Assembly: GCA_020636905.1 (NCBI GenBank)
Contig: JACJWX010000004.1
Location: forward strand, 62,001 to 126,000
Source: Actinomycetota bacterium
Lineage (GTDB): Bacteria > Actinomycetota > Thermoleophilia > Miltoncostaeales > Miltoncostaeaceae
Reading direction: 5' to 3'
DNA length: 64,000 bases
Of the stretch, positions 16,042-24,482 are shown piece by piece. Position numbers and translations under genes: made by a program. Under the pieces are notes generated by a model. That model worked only from the letters and a program-made list of their open reading frames with translations. It searched no databases and had not been told where the DNA came from. Each line of letters begins with the position of its first letter. Positions within the stretch are counted from its first letter, which is position 1.

Positions 16042-16859
16042 ACGTATCCCAGCTCCTGGCGGTATGGCGCACGGACCTGCTCGTCCTGGCGCGCGTGTGG
16101 TGGGTCCGGCTGGCGTTCCTCGCGGGGCCGGCGCTCGCCATCCTGGTCGGCGTCGACGCCGCGTCCGAGTCCGGGTACGCGATCCACGACGCCATCCGCT
16201 CGGGTTCCGCGTCGATCCTGCTGCTGGCCGGACTCGCGGTGGCGGTGCTCCTCGGAAGCAGCGCCTTCGCGCCTGATGCCGCCCGCGGGTACCTCGGACT
16301 CCTGGTGGGGACCGGGGCCGGCCCGTCCACCGTGGGCCTGGGGCGCCTGGCAGCGCGGGCGACGGCCCTGCTGGTCATCATCACGACCTGGGCCGCGGCC
16401 TTTCAGATCGCGAGCATGGCCGCCGGCGGGGGCTTCGACCGTCCGCTGGTCATCCACTGCCTGACCATGGTGCTGAACCTGATGCTCGTACTCTGCGCGT
16501 GCGGGGCGATGGCCTCGGTCATCGGTCCGATCGCGGCGGGCGTCTTCGGCGTGATGGTCTACATCTCCGCCCAGGCCGCGGTGAACCTCAAGGCCGCCCT
16601 CGACCAGCAGGCCATCAGCGACGGATCACAGGTGGTCGTCCTCCCCATGTACGTGGTGTTCCCGCGTACCATCGTCTCCCCGATGATCTCCGAGATGCAG
16701 GCCCGGGGCGTCGCGGGTCCCGCAGCCCCTCCGGTCGACGTGAACGGCCTGGACATCACCGTCCCGGCGTCGAGCTGGTGGACCATCGCCTGGACCCTGC
16801 TGTGGACGTTGGCCCTGGCCGGCGCGGCGGCGTACGGGGTGCGACGCCGCCAGCTCTAG
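16038..16859 (+). CDS. ABC-2-like multi-pass membrane subunit
   Basis: 273 residues with about six hydrophobic segments: near 19-40, 58-78, 105-128, 138-175 (a pair) and 245-268. The last ends in a short basic tail (VRRRQL). The GTG at 16038 overlaps the ATPase stop. The fold and pairing suggest an ABC-2-type exporter membrane subunit, but no substrate can be named. It converges with the RibD-C gene with only 14 nt between stops. Confidence 0.75.
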   Translation: MNVSQLLAVWRTDLLVLARVWWVRLAFLAGPALAILVGVDAASESGYAIHDAIRSGSASILLLAGLAVAVLLGSSAFAPDAARGYLGLLVGTGAGPSTVGLGRLAARATALLVIITTWAAAFQIASMAAGGGFDRPLVIHCLTMVLNLMLVLCACGAMASVIGPIAAGVFGVMVYISAQAAVNLKAALDQQAISDGSQVVVLPMYVVFPRTIVSPMISEMQARGVAGPAAPPVDVNGLDITVPASSWWTIAWTLLWTLALAGAAAYGVRRRQL

Positions 16860-16873
16860 TCGAGCCGGCCCGG

Positions 16874-17506
16874 TCAGCGGGCACGAACGGCGTAGGTCAG
16901 GTGCGTCACGGCTGAGGACGGCTCGGCTCGAATCGGTTCAATCGCGACGCGGCTCGCGTCAACGCCTTCGAACAGGCGGATTCCCGCGCCCAGGAGAACG
17001 GGCGACAGCGCGATCGTGAACTCGTCGACGAGCCCGAGGTTCAGGTACTTCAGGATCGTTGCGCCCCCGCCCGCGATCCGAACGTCGCGGTCTCCGGCGG
17101 CGTCGCGGGCCCGATCGATCGCGACCTCAGCATCGTCGACGAAGTGGAACGTGGTCCCTCCCGGACGCTCCCAGGGATCACGCGTCTCGTGGGTCACGAC
17201 GAAGACGGATGTGTGAAACGGCGCCTCGTCCGGCCATGCCGGCTCGCCGAGGTCGAACATCCGCCTGCCCATGACACTCGCCCCGATGCGCTCGAACGTC
17301 TCACGCACGATCTCGTTGTCACGGCCCTCCTCGCCGCCCTCGCCCAGTCTCAGCCGCTCGCGCAAGTATCGCTGCGGGAAGATCCACCCCTGCAGTTCCA
17401 TCCACTGCGACGTCCACCGCCGCACGCCCGCCTCGTCGATGCCGTCCCGGTGCGCGATGAACCCGTCCAGCGACATCGTCACGCTGAAGAACACCGTCCC
17501 GGGCAT
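16874..17506 (-). CDS. RibD C-terminal-domain / dihydrofolate-reductase-like protein
   Basis: 210 residues of the YwjB-type family that shares the DHFR fold with the reductase domain of RibD. It begins VFFSVTMSLDGFIAHRDG and has the NADPH-binding segment IAGGGATILKYLNLGLVDE and the closing SPVLLGAGIRLFEG. Members are NADPH reductases of mostly unknown substrate. It is the last of three coupled genes (ArsR, SRPBCC, this), with an ATGA overlap upstream, a common actinobacterial arrangement. Confidence 0.85.
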   Translation of the reverse strand: MPGTVFFSVTMSLDGFIAHRDGIDEAGVRRWTSQWMELQGWIFPQRYLRERLRLGEGGEEGRDNEIVRETFERIGASVMGRRMFDLGEPAWPDEAPFHTSVFVVTHETRDPWERPGGTTFHFVDDAEVAIDRARDAAGDRDVRIAGGGATILKYLNLGLVDEFTIALSPVLLGAGIRLFEGVDASRVAIEPIRAEPSSAVTHLTYAVRAR

Positions 17507-17991
17507 CAGCCCGCCTCTCGTTGACGGAGGGCCGCCGCCACGTGGGAGGCCAGATTGTCCAGTGTCTGCCTGCCCCCCTCGACCGCACCGTGCTCCTCGA
17601 CGGCCCGATCGCGCAGATCCGGAGTCGGGAACACCGTTCGCATCTCGATCCGGGTTCCCGCGCCCTCGCGGGCGAACGAGATGATCGACTCGAAGGCGTT
17701 CGGGTCGTCGCGGACCTCACCGTGGACCAACGCGAGTCGCTCCGGCGGCGTGATCTCGGTCCAGGTGATCCACTCCCGGTAGTCCGTTCCGTCCGGCCCG
17801 TGCATCACGAACTCCCACGCCCCGCCGACACGGAACTCGAACCTGCGCGTGGTGGTGGCGAACCCGTCCGGTCCCCACCATCCCGACAGGTGCCGGACGT
17901 CGGTGAACGCTTCGAACACGAGCTCCCGGTGAGCATCGATGTACCGCGAGATGACGATCTCACGGTCGGCGGCACCGCCAGCCGTCGCCAC
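17506..17991 (-). CDS. SRPBCC/AHSA1-family protein
   Basis: 161 residues with the START-like hydrophobic-pocket fold of the activator-of-Hsp90-homologue/CalC group. It starts near VISRYIDAHRELVFEAFTD and carries the family's SGWWGPDGF and VGGAWEFVMHGPDG. The GTG start at 17991 is preceded by GGGGGGAG with good spacing. It sits immediately after the ArsR stop and overlaps the RibD-C gene. In such operons the ArsR protein controls the downstream SRPBCC protein; the ligand is unknown. Confidence 0.88.
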   Translation of the reverse strand: MATAGGAADREIVISRYIDAHRELVFEAFTDVRHLSGWWGPDGFATTTRRFEFRVGGAWEFVMHGPDGTDYREWITWTEITPPERLALVHGEVRDDPNAFESIISFAREGAGTRIEMRTVFPTPDLRDRAVEEHGAVEGGRQTLDNLASHVAAALRQREAG

Positions 17992-17996
17992 TTCGA

Positions 17997-18338
17997 CTAC
18001 TCCCCCCGCCGCTCGTGGTTGAGGTCCTCCACGTACCGGCCAAGGCGGTCGAAGCGGTCGCTCCAGAACCGTTCGAACCCCCCGCTCCACTCGTGGACCG
18101 ACCGGAGCCCCCGGGCGTCCAGACCGTAGAGGCGCTGCTTCCCCGCCCTCCGGTCGCGCACCAGCCCGACCTCCCTGAGGACGCGCAGGTGCTTCGATGC
18201 CCCGGGCTGGGTCATGCCCAGTTTCCGGGCAAGCTCGGTCACCGGTCGCTCGCCCGTCCGCAGGAGCACCAGGATCTCCCGTCGCTGCGGTTCGGCGATT
18301 GCGTTGAAGACGTCGGACGTGGTCGCTGCACGGGCCAT
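17997..18338 (-). CDS. ArsR-family transcriptional repressor
   Basis: 113 residues, a winged-helix dimer of the ArsR/SmtB type without the metal-binding ELCVC motif. Recognition region: VTELARKLGMTQPGASKHLRVLREVGLV; wing: RRAGKQRLYGLDARGL. The ATG at 18338 is 6 nt after a TATGAG -10 box. An in-frame ATG at 18365 lies inside the operator palindrome and is less likely. It is the first gene of the ArsR-SRPBCC-RibD-C operon and probably autorepresses through the 16-bp palindrome in its promoter. Confidence 0.92.
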   Translation of the reverse strand: MARAATTSDVFNAIAEPQRREILVLLRTGERPVTELARKLGMTQPGASKHLRVLREVGLVRDRRAGKQRLYGLDARGLRSVHEWSGGFERFWSDRFDRLGRYVEDLNHERRGE

Positions 18339-18344
18339 GGTCCG

Positions 18345-18372
18345 CTCATATGCCGATATCGGCATGCGTCAA
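18345..18372 (-). promoter_or_regulatory. arsR promoter with a perfect 16-bp palindromic operator
   Basis: On the minus strand TTGACG (18367-18372) and TATGAG (18345-18350) are 16 nt apart, and a perfect palindrome ATGCCGATATCGGCAT (18350-18365) fills the spacer. The ATG of arsR follows 6 nt after the -10 box. This is the geometry expected for an autorepressed, leaderless promoter. Confidence 0.7.
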
Positions 18373-18432
18373 GCGGTACGACGGCATCGAGCCGGTGGAG
18401 CTCCCGTCGAACGAGCGCGCGGCGGAGCGCTC

Positions 18433-18470
18433 GTGGTGCGTGCGACCCCGAGCGGAGCCGCACGCACCAC
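18433..18470 (-). terminator. Terminator hairpin after mqnE
   Basis: GTGGTGCGTGCG (18433-18444) pairs perfectly over 12 bp with CGCACGCACCAC (18459-18470) around a 14-nt loop, 4 nt beyond the mqnE stop. There is no U tract, as is common in GC-rich actinobacteria. Confidence 0.7.
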
Positions 18471-18474
18471 CGGG

Positions 18475-19560
18475 CTATGCGGTTGCGGGCTCCCGCTCGA
18501 CGCGGTTGTACAGCGTGTCGCGCTCGACCGCGGTCTTGCCGCCATCCTCCACCAGCGACCGGATCCGGTCCTGGGAGAGCCCCAGCGGCGTCTGGACGGT
18601 CGTGGCGTGGGCGATCCGCTCCTCGGTGAGCGTTCCCGAGAGATCGTCCAGACCGTACGAGAGCGCCTCTGCGGTGATCTCCTCGCCGAGCATCACCCAA
18701 TGTCCCTTGATGTGGGGGAAGTTGTCGAGGAACAGACGCGCCACGGCGATGGTCCGCAGCTTTTCCTCGCGGTTCGGTCCGGGCAGGTACGCGAACTCGG
18801 TGTTCCCGGGCAGGAACGGGAGCGGGATGAACGCCTGGAAACCGGACGTGTCGTCCTGGAGCTCCCGAAGCTGACGCATGTGGTCGATCTGCTCTTCGGG
18901 CGTCTCGAAATGCCCGAACAGCAGCGTGGCGTTTGTGCGAAGGCCCTGCCGGTGCGCCTCGCGGTGGACGTCGAGCCAGGTCTCCGCCGGAACCTTGCGG
19001 TCGGCGATGATTGCGCGCACCCTGGGACTGAAGACCTCGGCGCCCCCGCCCGGCATCGTGTCGTGGCCTGCCGCCCGCGTGCGTTCCAGCGCTTCGGCGT
19101 GGCTGACCTTGCTGATGCGGGCGATGAAGTCGATCTCGACCGCGGTGAGGGCGGTGAGCGAGACCTGCGGGTACTCGGCCTTCAGTTCGCTGAAGAGCGA
19201 TTCGTAGTACGGGAGGTCGTACTCCTTGGTCATCCCGCCCACGATGTGGAGTTCGGTGATGCCGTGGCTGAGGAGCTGGCCGGCCCGGTCGACGAGCTGA
19301 TCCACCGAGTAGGCGTAGGCGCGTGGATCCTGCTCGGTCCAGACGGCGAACGCGCAGAACCCGCATCCGACCACGCAGATGTTCGTCGGATTCAGGTGGG
19401 CGTTGACGTTGTAGGTGATCTCGTTCCCGTAGGCACGCTGGACCACCTCGTCGGCGGCAGCGCCGAGGTCCTCCAGCGGTGCGTGCTCGTACAGCTCGAG
19501 CGCCTCGGCGACGGTGATGCGGCCGCCGTCGGCGGCGCGGTGAAGGATGCGATCAGTCAT
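18475..19560 (-). CDS. mqnE: Aminofutalosine synthase, radical SAM
   Basis: 361 residues. It joins the SAM radical to 3-[(1-carboxyvinyl)oxy]benzoate to form aminodeoxyfutalosine, an early step of the futalosine route to menaquinone. The CX3CX2C cluster motif is C62, C66, C69 (ICVVGCGFCAF). MPGGGAEVFSPRVR, NATLLFGHFETPEEQ and FIPLPFLPGNTEF match MqnE better than its relatives MqnC or CofH. ATG 19560 gives the family start. No other mqn gene is in the window. Confidence 0.85.
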   Translation of the reverse strand: MTDRILHRAADGGRITVAEALELYEHAPLEDLGAAADEVVQRAYGNEITYNVNAHLNPTNICVVGCGFCAFAVWTEQDPRAYAYSVDQLVDRAGQLLSHGITELHIVGGMTKEYDLPYYESLFSELKAEYPQVSLTALTAVEIDFIARISKVSHAEALERTRAAGHDTMPGGGAEVFSPRVRAIIADRKVPAETWLDVHREAHRQGLRTNATLLFGHFETPEEQIDHMRQLRELQDDTSGFQAFIPLPFLPGNTEFAYLPGPNREEKLRTIAVARLFLDNFPHIKGHWVMLGEEITAEALSYGLDDLSGTLTEERIAHATTVQTPLGLSQDRIRSLVEDGGKTAVERDTLYNRVEREPATA

Positions 19561-19657
19561 ACCGGGCAGGGTAGCAATGCCTTCGGCATGCGGCGCGCGA
19601 TGGATGTCAGGTCCCACCGGGACGGCCGGCGGGTTCGCGACGGCGCCGCGGCGACGG

Positions 19658-19663
19658 TACCAT
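19658..19663 (+). promoter_or_regulatory. Putative -10 box for a leaderless DUF1802 transcript
   Basis: TACCAT stands 7 nt before ATG 19671; no ribosome-binding sequence is present, consistent with a leaderless mRNA. Confidence 0.45.
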
Positions 19664-19670
19664 CGGCGTC

Positions 19671-20246
19671 ATGTCCGCATTCGCGCTGAAGGAATGGGCC
19701 GTGACCTGCGAGGCCCTCGCCGCCGGCACCCAGGTGCTGATCGTGCGCAAGGGAGGGATCGGCGAGAAGCGATTCTCGCTTCCGCATCCGGTCTTCTACC
19801 TGTTCCCCACCTACGCCCATCAACGGCCCGACCTCGTGAAGCCCGAGTTCCACGATGATTTCGGCGGCGCGCTGTTTCAGACCGATGATCCTGATCGCCT
19901 CCCGCTCGCCCTCTGGGCCGAGATGGTCGACGCGGTGCCGATCACCGACCAGGGCGCCCTGGTGGCGCTCGATCCCCTCCACACCCTCACCCAGGACTAC
20001 GCTGAAGAGCGCCTGAAGTGGCGCCGCAAGCATCCGCTCTGGGCCGTGATCCTGCGGGTTCACCGGCTCGACGACCCTCCCGTCCTCGAGGTGACCGCCG
20101 AGCACGGCGGATGTGTCAGCTGGATCGCGCTCCCCGAAACGATCCCGGCCCCCGCCGGAGGAACGCCCGCTTGCGACGGGGGGGCGTTCGAGGCACAGCG
20201 AGATGCCATCACCACCGCCCTGGCCCCGTTCGTCGCCGCCGGCTGA
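19671..20246 (+). CDS. DUF1802 family protein
   Basis: 191 residues. The opening FALKEWAVTCEALAAGTQVL, then IVRKGGIGEKRFSLPHPVFYLFPTY, is characteristic of DUF1802 proteins, which are often found near nucleic-acid enzymes but have no established activity. No membrane segment or signal peptide. It stands divergent from mqnE across 110 nt and precedes two short genes of unknown function on the same strand. Confidence 0.8.
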   Translation: MSAFALKEWAVTCEALAAGTQVLIVRKGGIGEKRFSLPHPVFYLFPTYAHQRPDLVKPEFHDDFGGALFQTDDPDRLPLALWAEMVDAVPITDQGALVALDPLHTLTQDYAEERLKWRRKHPLWAVILRVHRLDDPPVLEVTAEHGGCVSWIALPETIPAPAGGTPACDGGAFEAQRDAITTALAPFVAAG

Positions 20247-20275
20247 AACGCTGAGGCGGCGGCGGAACCGCGTGG

Positions 20276-20281
20276 TACCGT
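20276..20281 (+). promoter_or_regulatory. Putative -10 box for a leaderless transcript
   Basis: TACCGT lies 7 nt before ATG 20289; no ribosome site is visible. Confidence 0.45.
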
Positions 20282-20288
20282 GTCGCCG

Positions 20289-20615
20289 ATGAGCCACACC
20301 GACGCGTTCGACGCCCTCATGGGCGATCTCCCGGGGGATTGGTCGTTCGTCGAGTGCTATGTCGCGCTCGACGATCCGATGCGACTCAGCGAAGCCCGCG
20401 TGGCCCTCGCGCGAGCCAACGCCCGCCCCATGTACGAGAAGGGCGACCACGACTTCGCGATCACCATCGCGAACACGCACGGCCGCGGGGCTCGAGCGGG
20501 CGTCGTGCGGTCCGCCCTGAAACTGCTCGATCACCTGGGGATCCAGGGCCGGACCTGGCTCGGCGAGACGCGCTCCCAGATGCGACCGGCGCCGGCACAC
20601 CGATTCGGGCCCTGA
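20289..20615 (+). CDS. Hypothetical protein, 108 aa
   Basis: I do not recognise the family. The protein is soluble, mixed alpha/beta, with an acidic N-terminus (MSHTDAFDALMGDLPGDWSF) and a basic middle and C-terminus (RANARPMYEKGDHDFAI, ARAGVVRSALKLLDHLG). ATG 20289 is supported by a -10 box 7 nt upstream. GC-skewed codon use and the position between coding neighbours make it likely real. It lies 34 nt before a MarR-like gene. Confidence 0.6.
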   Translation: MSHTDAFDALMGDLPGDWSFVECYVALDDPMRLSEARVALARANARPMYEKGDHDFAITIANTHGRGARAGVVRSALKLLDHLGIQGRTWLGETRSQMRPAPAHRFGP

Positions 20616-20648
20616 GCTCCGACTCCCGACGCCGGAAGGATTCGAGCC

Positions 20649-21101
20649 GTGTACCGCAGTGAAGAGGACCTCGCCCTGCTGGGCGAGCTTGCCGGTGTCC
20701 TCGACCAGACCGTCGCATCCGGCGGGCTCTCGGCCGGGACATACCTCGTGCTGCGTGAACTCGCTCGACACGAGGGTGCCGTGCCCGTCGGCGCGGTCGC
20801 CGCGGCCCTCGGCGCCGACGGCGACGAGGTCGCCGACATGGTGAAGCGTCTCATCGACGACGGGCTCGCCGCGGCGGGCCCGGCGGGGGTGCTGGTGAGC
20901 GACGCCGGCAGGGAGCACGCGGGGACACTCGAGACACAGGCCAACGAGGCCATGCGCGCCTACGTCATGGACCGTCCGCACACGGCGACCGTCTACGGCC
21001 TGGTGGCGTCGATGCAGGCCGGCCGGTTCACGGTGGAGGACCTGATCGAGTTCCTCAACGAGGGCCCCGGCGACGCTGGAGATGACGACTCCACAGCCTG
21101 A
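20649..21101 (+). CDS. MarR-like winged-helix protein
   Basis: 150 residues. The body (about 20-85) has a winged-helix pattern: LSAGTYLVLRELARHEG, VPVGAVAAALGADGDEVADMVKRLIDDGLA, then a wing-like VLVSDAGREHAG. The acidic C-terminus (DLIEFLNEGPGDAGDDD) is non-standard. The GTG start follows GGAAGGA at good distance. Its 3' end overlaps azlC by 20 nt, so it may regulate that exporter. The exact DNA-binding family is uncertain. Confidence 0.65.
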   Translation: MYRSEEDLALLGELAGVLDQTVASGGLSAGTYLVLRELARHEGAVPVGAVAAALGADGDEVADMVKRLIDDGLAAAGPAGVLVSDAGREHAGTLETQANEAMRAYVMDRPHTATVYGLVASMQAGRFTVEDLIEFLNEGPGDAGDDDSTA

Positions 21102-21804
21102 CCCGGGGGACTCGGGTACGTCGCAACCTCCGTCCCTTTCCGGCAGCCCCGCGGTGCGAATGGGACTCTCCCTCGCCGTCGCGACCGGGCTCTACGGGAT
21201 CTCGTTCGGCGCCCTGGCCGTCGCCGCCGGGCTCAGCGTCGCCCAGACGACCGCCCTGAGCGCGTTGATGTTCACGGGCGGATCGCAGTTCGCGTTCATC
21301 GGCGTCGTCGGCGCCGGAGGATCCCTGCCGTCGGCGTTCGGGGCCGCCACCTTGCTGGGTGTGCGGAACGCGGTCTATGGCATGCAGATCGCCTCGATGT
21401 TCCGCCCGGGACCGGGGCTGATCCCGGTTCAGGCACAGCTCACCATCGACGAGTCGACCGCGGCGGCAATCGCCCAGGACCTTCCCGCCGAACAACGTCG
21501 CGGATTCTGGACCGCGGGCATCGGCGTCTACGTCCTGTGGAACCTGTTCACCCTGGCGGGTGCGCTCGGTGGCAATGCGCTCGGCGATCCCACCGCCTGG
21601 GGACTCGACGGGGCCGCCGTGGCGGCATTCGTCGGACTCCTCTGGCCTCGCCTCAGGCACCGCGACGCCTGGGCCGTCGCCGTCGTCGCCGCGGTTGCCG
21701 CCCTCCTTGCGGTACCCGCGACGCCCGCCGGTGTCCCCATCATGATCGCCGCCGCGACCGCGGGCGTGATGGCGATCACGCGCCGAGGGGCGGCGCCGCG
21801 ATGA
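21082..21804 (+). CDS. azlC: AzlC-family branched-chain amino acid exporter, large subunit
   Basis: 240 residues, membrane. It carries the AzlC hallmark segment GLYGISFGALAVAAGLSVAQTTALS and MFTGGSQFAFIGV, then LLGVRNAVYGMQ. With the small AzlD subunit it exports branched-chain amino acids. A 25-residue polar N-terminus precedes the first helix. Its stop overlaps azlD as ATGA. Export of valine/leucine fits the branched-chain dehydrogenase at the window start only loosely. Confidence 0.88.
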   Translation: MTTPQPDPGDSGTSQPPSLSGSPAVRMGLSLAVATGLYGISFGALAVAAGLSVAQTTALSALMFTGGSQFAFIGVVGAGGSLPSAFGAATLLGVRNAVYGMQIASMFRPGPGLIPVQAQLTIDESTAAAIAQDLPAEQRRGFWTAGIGVYVLWNLFTLAGALGGNALGDPTAWGLDGAAVAAFVGLLWPRLRHRDAWAVAVVAAVAALLAVPATPAGVPIMIAAATAGVMAITRRGAAPR

Positions 21805-22115
21805 GCGCGCTCTGGTCCTGGATCGTCCTCGCCGGGCTGGCCGCATTCCTGCTGAAGGTGATCGGCTTTCTGCTGCCGCGGCGGATGCTGGAGCATCCTG
21901 CGCTGATCGACATCGCCGCAACGATGACCGTCGGTCTGCTGTCGGCCCTGGTCATGGTCTCGGCCTTCGCCTCGGACACCCGTCTCGCCGTCGACGCCCG
22001 CGCGGGGGCGCTCCTGGCCGCCGTCGTCGCGTTGCGGCTCCGCGCGCCATTCCTCGTGGTGGTGATCGTGGGCGCCGCCACCGCGGCGCTGGTGCGCCTC
22101 GCGCAAGTCGGATGA
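21801..22115 (+). CDS. azlD: AzlD-family exporter small subunit
   Basis: 104 residues with four hydrophobic segments (about 4-22, 38-58, 66-84, 85-102). It has the family's FLLKVIGFLLPRRMLEHPAL region near the N-terminus. The ATG overlaps the azlC stop, as in most azlCD pairs, and the two proteins form one transporter. Confidence 0.85.
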   Translation: MSALWSWIVLAGLAAFLLKVIGFLLPRRMLEHPALIDIAATMTVGLLSALVMVSAFASDTRLAVDARAGALLAAVVALRLRAPFLVVVIVGAATAALVRLAQVG

Positions 22116-22177
22116 ACCGCGATCCCGAAACGGGCGATGGACCGTCGGATGCGCGGTCCCCGGAGTACGGGCGACCA

Positions 22178-22227
22178 CACGTGTAGGGAAACCTCGCTGG
22201 TTCGGCTGGAAGGGATCGCCATAGCGT
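22178..22227 (+). promoter_or_regulatory. Conserved twin promoter/operator upstream of the first propeller gene
   Basis: CACGTGTAGGGAAACCTC (22178-22195) is followed 28 nt after its AAACC by TAGCGTC. The same pair with the same spacing occurs at 27296. The AGG-GAAA-CCT core is a small inverted repeat and would be centred near -44, where LuxR-type activators bind. A GGAGGA ribosome site precedes the gene. Confidence 0.55.
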
Positions 22228-22254
22228 CGAGCCTCACCACCATCGGAGGACGAC

Positions 22255-24426
22255 ATGAGCGCCATCTCACCCCGCTCCGGCCGCCGCCTCGCTGCATTGC
22301 TCGGCGCCGGCGTGCTCGGCGTGATCCCCATCGCAACCGCGCAGGCGACGACGCCCCTGGGCAGCCAGGTCCGTGCCACCGTCACCGGGCAGGACGACCG
22401 CACCGACTACGGCGCGAGCGACGTCGCGGTGGTCGCGAATCCCCGCACCGGCCGACAGTTGCTGGTCTACCGGCGGTTCGAAGCCACGACGGCACGCATC
22501 TACGGTCGCTTCCTGGACGCCGAGGGAACCCCGGTCGGCGGAGAGTTCTCCATCTCGCGGGCCGGCTTCGACGCCGACAAGCCAGCGGTCGCCTACAACC
22601 CCCACCTCAACCAGTTCGCGGTCACCTTCTCGCGTGAGACCGGCAGCCCCGGGGAGTACGAGATCTCGATGCAGCTGCTGACCGCGGAGGGCGCCGAGAT
22701 CAACGACGACATCCGACTCTCGAGCATGGGGCCCAACACCGACCCCGACTTCGACGCCGAGGACTCGTCGATCGCCTACAACGTCACCCGGAAGGAGTAC
22801 CTGGTGGCCTGGGAGGGCGACGACGGCAGGGGTCCCCTGGTCGAAGGCGAGACCGAGATCTTCATCCAGCGGGTGTCCGAGGACGGGACCCAGCTCGGAG
22901 CCGACGATCAGCGGATCTCGGATCTCGGAACCGACGGCGACCCGAGCTTCGACGCCACGGATCCGGTCGTGGCCTGGAACGCGAATCGCGACGAATACAT
23001 GGTCGCCTGGGACGGCGCCGACAACACGCCGCCGTACGCGCTCGGCGAACGCGAGGTCTACGTCCAGCGTCTGACGGGGGACGCGACCGAACTCGGCCCG
23101 AACGACCGCCGCGTCTCGGACGTCGGCCCGCCTGGCGACTCCGCCTACGACGCGACGGACGCCTCGATCGCCTACAACGCCACCGCCGACGAGTACATGA
23201 TCACCTGGGATGGTGACGACAACGCGGGCGGCCTCGTCGACGACGAGCAGGAGATCTTCGCGCAGCGGCTGGCCTACGACGGCAGCGAGGTGGGCTCCGA
23301 CGATCAGCGCATCTCGGACGTCGGCCCCAACGGCAGCACCGCCACCGCCGCCAATGGCTCCCGTGTGATCTACAACCCGCGAAGCGATGAGTACCTGGTC
23401 GTCTGGTACGCGGACGAGGCCACGCCACCGATGCCCGACGATCACTTCGAGATCTTCGCCCAGCGGCTCTCGGCCACCGGCCAGGAGCTCGACGGCAATG
23501 ATGTCCGGGTCTCGGTCATGACCCCCGAGTCCGACCCTGCCGCGTCCGCCTTCGAGCCGTACGTCGGTTACGACGACCAGACCAACCAGTACCAGATCGC
23601 CTGGACCGGGTACTCCACCACCCCGCCGCTCGTGGCGAACCACGCCGAGATCTACAGCCGTCGCTTCGGAACGGGGACCACGGTGGCCACGACGGCCCGG
23701 TGCAAGGTGCTGGCGCCGCCGCCGGCCACCTCACCGGGGGACCCCTCCAAGGTGACGCTCAGCGCCGGCCAGTTGCTGATCAACCAACGCATCAGCCAGG
23801 CCGCGGTGCGGCGCTCGAACGGCATCCAGGGATGGTTCGACCACGGCGTCGAGTCGCGGGACCTGTGCCAGGCCGCCCTCGAACTCGCCGATCTCTCGGC
23901 CGGGTCGGTCGTGGTGTACACCGGAATCCCCATGACCTACACCGCGGCCGACCCGCGCCCGGTGGAGGTCGCCCCGGCGACGCCCGGCGATCCCTCAAAG
24001 GTGACCCTCAGCGTCGGGCAGCTGGTGATCAACCAGCGGATCAGCCAGGCGGCGATCCGACGCCTCAACGGGCTCAAGGCTCGACTCGACGCCGGTCTCA
24101 CCGGCGGTGATCTGCTGGACGGCTCGGTGGGCATGGCGCAGCTTCGCCCAGGGACCTCGGTGCTCTACGCGCCCTCCCCGGCCACGCCGCCGGCGCCGAG
24201 CGTCACGGTCGTGGCTCCGGCGACCCCGGGGGATCCCTCGAAGGTCACCCTCAGTGCGGGCCAGCTCCTGATCAATCAGCGCATCAGCCAGGCGGCCGTG
24301 AACCGGGCCAACGATCTGATCCGCAGGCTCGGCGACGGCATCGGCCCGGAGGAGATCCGGGACGGCAGCGTCTCGGCCATCGACCTCGCACCGGGGGTGC
24401 CGGTCAGCAGCGTTCCCTCGCCCTGA
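22255..24426 (+). CDS. Secreted seven-repeat propeller-like protein A
   Basis: 723 residues with an N-terminal signal peptide (basic SPRSGRR, hydrophobic core, AQATT cleavage-like end). Residues about 40-485 hold seven units of about 60-66 residues of the form (Y/W)NxxxxEYMVAWxGxD ... EIFxQRLxxDGxExGxDDxRISDxGPxGD, which suggests a seven-bladed beta-propeller. Residues about 490-720 hold three copies of a second repeat with core LINQRISQAAxRRxN. It is a paralogue of the protein at 27681. No enzyme motif is visible. I infer an exported adhesion or surface role. GGAGGA precedes the ATG and a terminator follows. Confidence 0.8.
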   Translation: MSAISPRSGRRLAALLGAGVLGVIPIATAQATTPLGSQVRATVTGQDDRTDYGASDVAVVANPRTGRQLLVYRRFEATTARIYGRFLDAEGTPVGGEFSISRAGFDADKPAVAYNPHLNQFAVTFSRETGSPGEYEISMQLLTAEGAEINDDIRLSSMGPNTDPDFDAEDSSIAYNVTRKEYLVAWEGDDGRGPLVEGETEIFIQRVSEDGTQLGADDQRISDLGTDGDPSFDATDPVVAWNANRDEYMVAWDGADNTPPYALGEREVYVQRLTGDATELGPNDRRVSDVGPPGDSAYDATDASIAYNATADEYMITWDGDDNAGGLVDDEQEIFAQRLAYDGSEVGSDDQRISDVGPNGSTATAANGSRVIYNPRSDEYLVVWYADEATPPMPDDHFEIFAQRLSATGQELDGNDVRVSVMTPESDPAASAFEPYVGYDDQTNQYQIAWTGYSTTPPLVANHAEIYSRRFGTGTTVATTARCKVLAPPPATSPGDPSKVTLSAGQLLINQRISQAAVRRSNGIQGWFDHGVESRDLCQAALELADLSAGSVVVYTGIPMTYTAADPRPVEVAPATPGDPSKVTLSVGQLVINQRISQAAIRRLNGLKARLDAGLTGGDLLDGSVGMAQLRPGTSVLYAPSPATPPAPSVTVVAPATPGDPSKVTLSAGQLLINQRISQAAVNRANDLIRRLGDGIGPEEIRDGSVSAIDLAPGVPVSSVPSP
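23734..24400 (+). repeat. Three C-terminal repeats within propeller protein A
   Basis: Three protein-level repeats of about 80-90 residues begin near 23734, 23986 and 24226. Each starts (P)GDPSKVTLSxGQL, continues LINQRISQAAxRRxN and ends in a segment like GxxGGDxxDGxxxxxQLxPGT. The DNA copies are diverged, so this is an old duplication. The same three-copy array ends protein B. Confidence 0.75.
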
Positions 24427-24435
24427 ACCGGATCA

Positions 24436-24476
24436 CCGGGACGCCGCTCAGTCTGAACGCTGCAGCGGCGTCCCGG
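24436..24476 (+). terminator. Terminator after propeller gene A
   Basis: CCGGGACGCCGCT (24436-24448) pairs perfectly over 13 bp with AGCGGCGTCCCGG (24464-24476) around a 15-nt loop, 10 nt past the stop. Confidence 0.75.
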
Positions 24477-24482
24477 CCGTCC

